From positions 1 through 37,482 of the forward strand of contig JAQUHN010000014.1 of NCBI GenBank assembly GCA_028683555.1: 37,482 nucleotides of DNA, given 5' to 3'. The notes below the pieces were generated by a model. It had not been told where the DNA came from. It did not search any database and worked only from the letters and a program-made list of their open reading frames with translations. Origin of the DNA: Geobacteraceae bacterium (GTDB lineage Bacteria > Desulfobacterota > Desulfuromonadia > Geobacterales > Geobacteraceae). The position numbers and the translations under genes were made by a program. Of this stretch, positions 34,858-37,482 are shown piece by piece (positions within the stretch are counted from its first letter, which is position 1; every line of letters begins with the position of its first letter).

Positions 34858-36216
34858 TTGAGCGACAACAGAAAAGAAAAAGTCAGTATGGTAAGTCTCG
34901 GCTGTCCGAAGAACCTGGTGGACGCGGAGATCATGCTCGGTTTTCTCGACCGGGAGGGATATGAAATCACCACCGACGAGAAGGATGCCGACATAATAAT
35001 CGTCAACACCTGCTCCTTCATCAAGGAAGCCAAACAGGAAAGCGTCGATGCTATCCTCGACCTGGCCGATCGAAAGCACGACGGCCGCTGCAGGCTGCTG
35101 ATCGTAACCGGCTGTCTCCCCCAGCGCTACCAGGAAGAGCTCTGCCGGGAGCTTCCGGAAGTGGACATCTTTATCGGCACCGGAGATTATCCCCGCATAG
35201 CCGAAATTATCGCCGAAAAGCATGGCACAGCCGAACAGCTCCGCTATATCGGCGACCCGAATTTCATCTATGACGAAGAATCTCCCCGACTCAAATCAAC
35301 CCCGGTTTATTCCGCCTACCTGAAAATCGCCGAAGGTTGTTCCAATTGCTGCTCCTACTGCGTTATTCCCAGCCTGCGCGGTGCCTATCGGTCCCGCCCG
35401 GTTGAGGCGCTGGTTACGGAGGCCCGGCGATTGGTGGCAGGTGGCGCGCGGGAATTGAATCTCATCGCCCAGGACGTAACCAACTATGGAACGGATCTGG
35501 CTGGAAAACCCAGCCTGGAAGAATTGATCCGCCAACTGGCGAAAATTGAGGATCTCCACTGGATACGCATTCTCTATGCCTATCCCAACGGCATAACCGA
35601 CGGTCTTATCCAACTGATCAAGGAAGAAAAGAAAGTCTGCAAATATCTCGATATCCCCCTGCAGCACATCAGCGATCCGGTTCTTGCCCGAATGAACCGC
35701 AGGAGCACATCTGCCGAAATCCGCACCCTGCTGGAAAAACTCCGTGGCGAAATTCCCGACATAGCCCTCAGGACATCTCTCATTGTCGGCTTCCCCGGCG
35801 AAACAGAGGATGATTTCAAGAAGCTGCTCCAGTTCGTTGAAGAGACCCAGTTCGACAGGCTGGGAGTGTTCTGTTATTCACGGGAAGAAGGAACTCCCGC
35901 CGCCGAGATGACCGACCAGGTCTCGGAGCGGACCAAGCGTGAACGCTACAAAAAGATCATGAAAGCCCAGTCGAGGCTCTCCTTCAAACGTAACCGCCGA
36001 CTGGTGGGAAAGGTAGAAGAAGTAATCGTGGAAGGGTACAGCGAGGAAACCGAACTGCTCCTGAAGGGACGATCTTCCCGCCAGGCGCCCGACATTGACG
36101 GTCAGGTCTATGTTACCGCCGGCAACGCCAACGTCGGCGACATCGTGCGCTTGAAAATTACCGATTCCTCCGACTATGATCTGATCGGTGAAATTCTTGA
36201 GGAAAGTCATGATTAG
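34858..36216 (+). CDS. rimO: Ribosomal protein S12 methylthiotransferase RimO
   Basis: RimO is a radical-SAM enzyme that methylthiolates an aspartate of ribosomal protein S12. I choose the TTG at 34858 (AGAGG five bases upstream), giving 452 residues, close to the E. coli enzyme. An in-frame ATG at 34771 would add 29 residues unlike the family. The N-terminal domain has the three cluster cysteines C16 (SLGCPKN), C52 (NTCSF) and C86 (VTGCLPQ). The radical-SAM motif has C161, C165 and C168 in [17 protein letters not shown] domain ends the protein. The GCSN..C signature separates RimO from MiaB. An intrinsic terminator follows 19 bases after the stop. Confidence 0.95.
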   Translation: MSDNRKEKVSMVSLGCPKNLVDAEIMLGFLDREGYEITTDEKDADIIIVNTCSFIKEAKQESVDAILDLADRKHDGRCRLLIVTGCLPQRYQEELCRELPEVDIFIGTGDYPRIAEIIAEKHGTAEQLRYIGDPNFIYDEESPRLKSTPVYSAYLKIAEGCSNCCSYCVIPSLRGAYRSRPVEALVTEARRLVAGGARELNLIAQDVTNYGTDLAGKPSLEELIRQLAKIEDLHWIRILYAYPNGITDGLIQLIKEEKKVCKYLDIPLQHISDPVLARMNRRSTSAEIRTLLEKLRGEIPDIALRTSLIVGFPGETEDDFKKLLQFVEETQFDRLGVFCYSREEGTPAAEMTDQVSERTKRERYKKIMKAQSRLSFKRNRRLVGKVEEVIVEGYSEETELLLKGRSSRQAPDIDGQVYVTAGNANVGDIVRLKITDSSDYDLIGEILEESHD

Positions 36217-36234
36217 CCCGCTGATTCCGGACAC

Positions 36235-36254
36235 CCGCAACATGCGGCTTTTTT
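36235..36254 (+). terminator. Terminator after rimO
   Basis: CCGCA (36235-36239) and TGCGG (36243-36247) form a short stem with an ACA loop, followed by C and six T (36249-36254). The stem is only five base pairs but G/C-rich. Confidence 0.75.
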
Positions 36255-36255
36255 C

Positions 36256-36283
36256 TTGACATCAGGGTAAAGTACGTTATTAT
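36256..36283 (+). promoter_or_regulatory. Promoter of the DksA-family gene
   Basis: A perfect TTGACA (36256-36261) and TATTAT (36278-36283) have a 16-base spacer. The -35 element begins two bases after the T-run of the rimO terminator. The expected start near 36290 leaves a leader of about 40 bases. Confidence 0.75.
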
Positions 36284-36331
36284 GTCCAATCTTAATTGGC
36301 TGCAAGAGAATATTTGTTCTGAGAGGTCTTG

Positions 36332-36751
36332 ATGGTAGAGAGAATTGATGAAATGAAAGCTCTTCTCCTGAAACTGAAGGAGGAGACCCTTAAAGAAATA
36401 AACAAGACGATGAAGTCTACGTCCGAAATTCCCAGTGGGGAACCGAGTGGCGATATCTATGACCAGGCTTCCAGCGAAAGGGACCGGGAACTGGGTCTGT
36501 TGCTGAATGATCGTGAACGGGAAAAGCTGCGCAACATCGACGAAGCGCTGCTACGTATCCAGGAAGGCGATTACGGGATATGTGAGGAGTGCGGCTGCGA
36601 TATCCCGATCGGCAGACTCAAAGTCATGCCCTTTGCCCACTACTGCGTAAAGTGCAAGGAAGATATTGAAAAGATCCAGGCGCAAACCAAGCGCTTTGAA
36701 GAGGAAAAAAGCTACAGCGAAATCCCCATAAATGATGACGAGGACATGTAG
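36332..36751 (+). CDS. dksA: DksA/TraR-family RNA polymerase regulator
   Basis: DksA proteins enter the RNA polymerase secondary channel and, with ppGpp, retune transcription during starvation. The 139-residue product has the expected long coiled coil, with acidic tip residues in GDIYDQASSERDRE (Asp41, Asp44). A four-cysteine zinc finger follows (C84, C87, C105, C108: CEECGCDIPIGRLKVMPFAHYCVKC spans 84-108). An acidic tail ends it. AGAGG lies five bases before the ATG at 36332; a TTG three bases earlier is possible. It has its own promoter and a strong terminator. Several DksA paralogues occur in related genomes, so which one this is remains open. Confidence 0.88.
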   Translation: MVERIDEMKALLLKLKEETLKEINKTMKSTSEIPSGEPSGDIYDQASSERDRELGLLLNDREREKLRNIDEALLRIQEGDYGICEECGCDIPIGRLKVMPFAHYCVKCKEDIEKIQAQTKRFEEEKSYSEIPINDDEDM

Positions 36752-36772
36752 CCGGATTATTCGAAAAAAAAA

Positions 36773-36805
36773 GGGCGCTGCCAAAAGGCAGCGCCCTTTT
36801 TTTTT
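36773..36805. terminator. Strong terminator after the DksA-family gene
   Basis: GGGCGCTGCC (36773-36782) and GGCAGCGCCC (36787-36796) form a perfect 10-bp stem with an AAAA loop, followed by nine T (36797-36805). Nine A precede the stem (36764-36772), so it could also work on the minus strand for kup. Confidence 0.92.
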
Positions 36806-37012
36806 CGGACCTATCCCCCAAAAGAAGGTGGATATGACGTTTGACAAGACCTGCCAGGTTTTCGAAAACCTGGCAGGTCTACCATACAGTTAAAGTATCA
36901 GAAGTTGTGTCAACAACGTACATATCTCGGCAATGTCAGCTACTTATGCTCAAGTCGATTTTGGCATTGGCTGTAGTGTTATCCTGCTACCTTCTTTTGG
37001 GGGCTAGGTCCG
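36806..37012. mobile_element. MITE-like non-coding element with 24-bp terminal inverted repeats
   Basis: The ends at 36806-36829 and 36989-37012 are reverse complements at 23 of 24 positions. The outer ends read CGGACCTA..., and the inner part is CCCCCAAAAGAAGGT. Between them lie about 160 bases of A/T-richer sequence with no reading frame, including a perfect 34-bp palindrome. T-runs of nine and seven bases flank the two ends, which could be a T-rich target duplication. No transposase is present, so any movement would depend on an enzyme encoded elsewhere. I cannot name the parent insertion-sequence family. Confidence 0.65.
36847..36880. repeat. Perfect 34-bp palindrome inside the MITE-like element
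   Basis: The half AGACCTGCCAGGTTTTC (36847-36863) is followed without a spacer by its exact reverse complement (36864-36880). Similar CCTGnCAGG-type palindromes are, as I recall, scattered through several unrelated bacterial genomes; I could not check this here. Confidence 0.85.
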
Positions 37013-37017
37013 TTTTT

Positions 37018-37482
37018 TTACATCTCCACCCGGGTCACAACCCCATGCAGACGGCTGGCGGGAAGCTTGTTGAACTGCACGAAGTTCGGCGTCAGCTTCT
37101 TGATAACGCTGAAGACCTTCCAGACCGGGTTCCTGGTATTAATATCTTCTATGCCGTAGAAGATTACCTTTTCCTTGATGCCGTTCATCTTCAAGAGGCT
37201 TTCGATATCCAGCACGACCATGTAGCCGGCGCGGACCTCGAAGGCTTCCAGGCCGGGAGCCAGATCTTCCTTGAGAACGGTTTTCAGGCCGAACGGGTTA
37301 TCGGTTCTGACAATGGAAATCAGAATGTTCCGTTCATAGACAATATTGCTGCGGATAATGCAGTGAATGACATAGGGCGGAATGATATTCCATTCACGGG
37401 CAAAGAACAGCGCTGTACCGGAAAGCACTCTTCCCGATGCATAGATCTGCTCATAGCTCACCTTGAAGGTCTCGATATCCAG
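37018..37482 (-). CDS. kup: Kup-type potassium transporter, C-terminal part
   Basis: This is the 3' end of a gene that runs off the window at 37482; the visible frame encodes about 154 residues. It matches the hydrophilic C-terminal cytoplasmic region of KUP/HAK/KT potassium uptake proteins: GTALFFAREWNIIPPYVIHCIIRSNIVYERNILISIVRTDNP spans the first recognisable block, then KVIFYGIED and the closing LPASRLHGVVTRVEM. A GTG at 37461 is in frame but is almost certainly an internal valine codon, because the frame stays open beyond it (LDIETFK). The TAA stop at 37018-37020 lies only five bases from the MITE-like element. Confidence 0.82.
   Translation of the reverse strand: MDIETFKVSYEQIYASGRVLSGTALFFAREWNIIPPYVIHCIIRSNIVYERNILISIVRTDNPFGLKTVLKEDLAPGLEAFEVRAGYMVVLDIESLLKMNGIKEKVIFYGIEDINTRNPVWKVFSVIKKLTPNFVQFNKLPASRLHGVVTRVEM

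Noticed and set aside
37018-37461. A complete small gene starting at the GTG at 37461
   Set aside because: The frame continues without a stop to the window edge, and the sequence matches only the C-terminal part of Kup, so this is a truncated view of a larger gene.

Overview
The window reads as chromosomal DNA of a Gram-negative, menaquinone-using bacterium. My best guess is the Desulfuromonadia/Geobacter group. This is inferred from gene content and style and has not been tested against a database: a complete twelve-gene type II secretion (T2SS) operon with a GspN-type last gene, two futalosine-pathway genes (mqnB, mqnD), a lipoprotein c-type cytochrome, BamD and LolA (outer membrane), and frequent GTG/TTG starts with 4-base gene overlaps. 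Coding density is high. I saw no rRNA, tRNA, CRISPR array, prophage or transposase gene.

Layout. 1-1690 (minus): a degenerate double-receiver protein, then a YdcF/ElyC-like envelope protein. 2106-6544 (plus): typA, bamD, a small cytochrome lipoprotein and an M48 membrane protease. 6710-18074 (minus): gspC-D-E-F-G-H-I-J-K-L-M-N, nearly all joined by 4-base or longer overlaps and driven by a clear promoter with a symmetric dyad at 18104-18136. 18362-20439 (minus): a small lipoprotein and a secreted M30-like metalloprotease lipoprotein, a plausible T2SS client. 20683-22834 (plus): mqnB-mqnD and an RlpA-like double-psi beta-barrel protein. 23034-25001 (minus): a long TPR protein with a lysine-rich tail. 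25367-28794 (plus): lon and thiL. 28937-33306 (plus): a compact chemosensory set cheR-mcp-cheW-cheA with no cheY or cheB. 33438-36751 (plus): lolA, yajQ, rimO and a DksA-family gene. 37018-37482 (minus): the C-terminal part of a Kup-type potassium transporter, cut by the window edge.

How the genes fit together. Much of the window serves the cell envelope: outer-membrane assembly (BamD), lipoprotein transport (LolA), protein export through the outer membrane (Gsp), envelope proteolysis (M48) and peptidoglycan (ElyC-like, RlpA-like). A second group is translation and stress control (TypA, Lon, RimO, DksA-like, YajQ).

The most unusual non-coding items are: (1) a 207-bp MITE-like element at 36806-37012, with 24-bp terminal inverted repeats (one mismatch), a perfect 34-bp palindrome inside, and T-runs on both sides, wedged between the DksA-family terminator and the kup stop codon; (2) an orphan intrinsic terminator with overlapping alternative pairings just after a predicted promoter in the typA leader; (3) a dyad over the gsp promoter; and (4) two tandem hairpins placed exactly upstream of the major pseudopilin gene gspG. 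I found no strong case for a wholly new multi-gene system. The reduced chemosensory cluster and the lysine-tailed TPR protein are the best protein-level leads.
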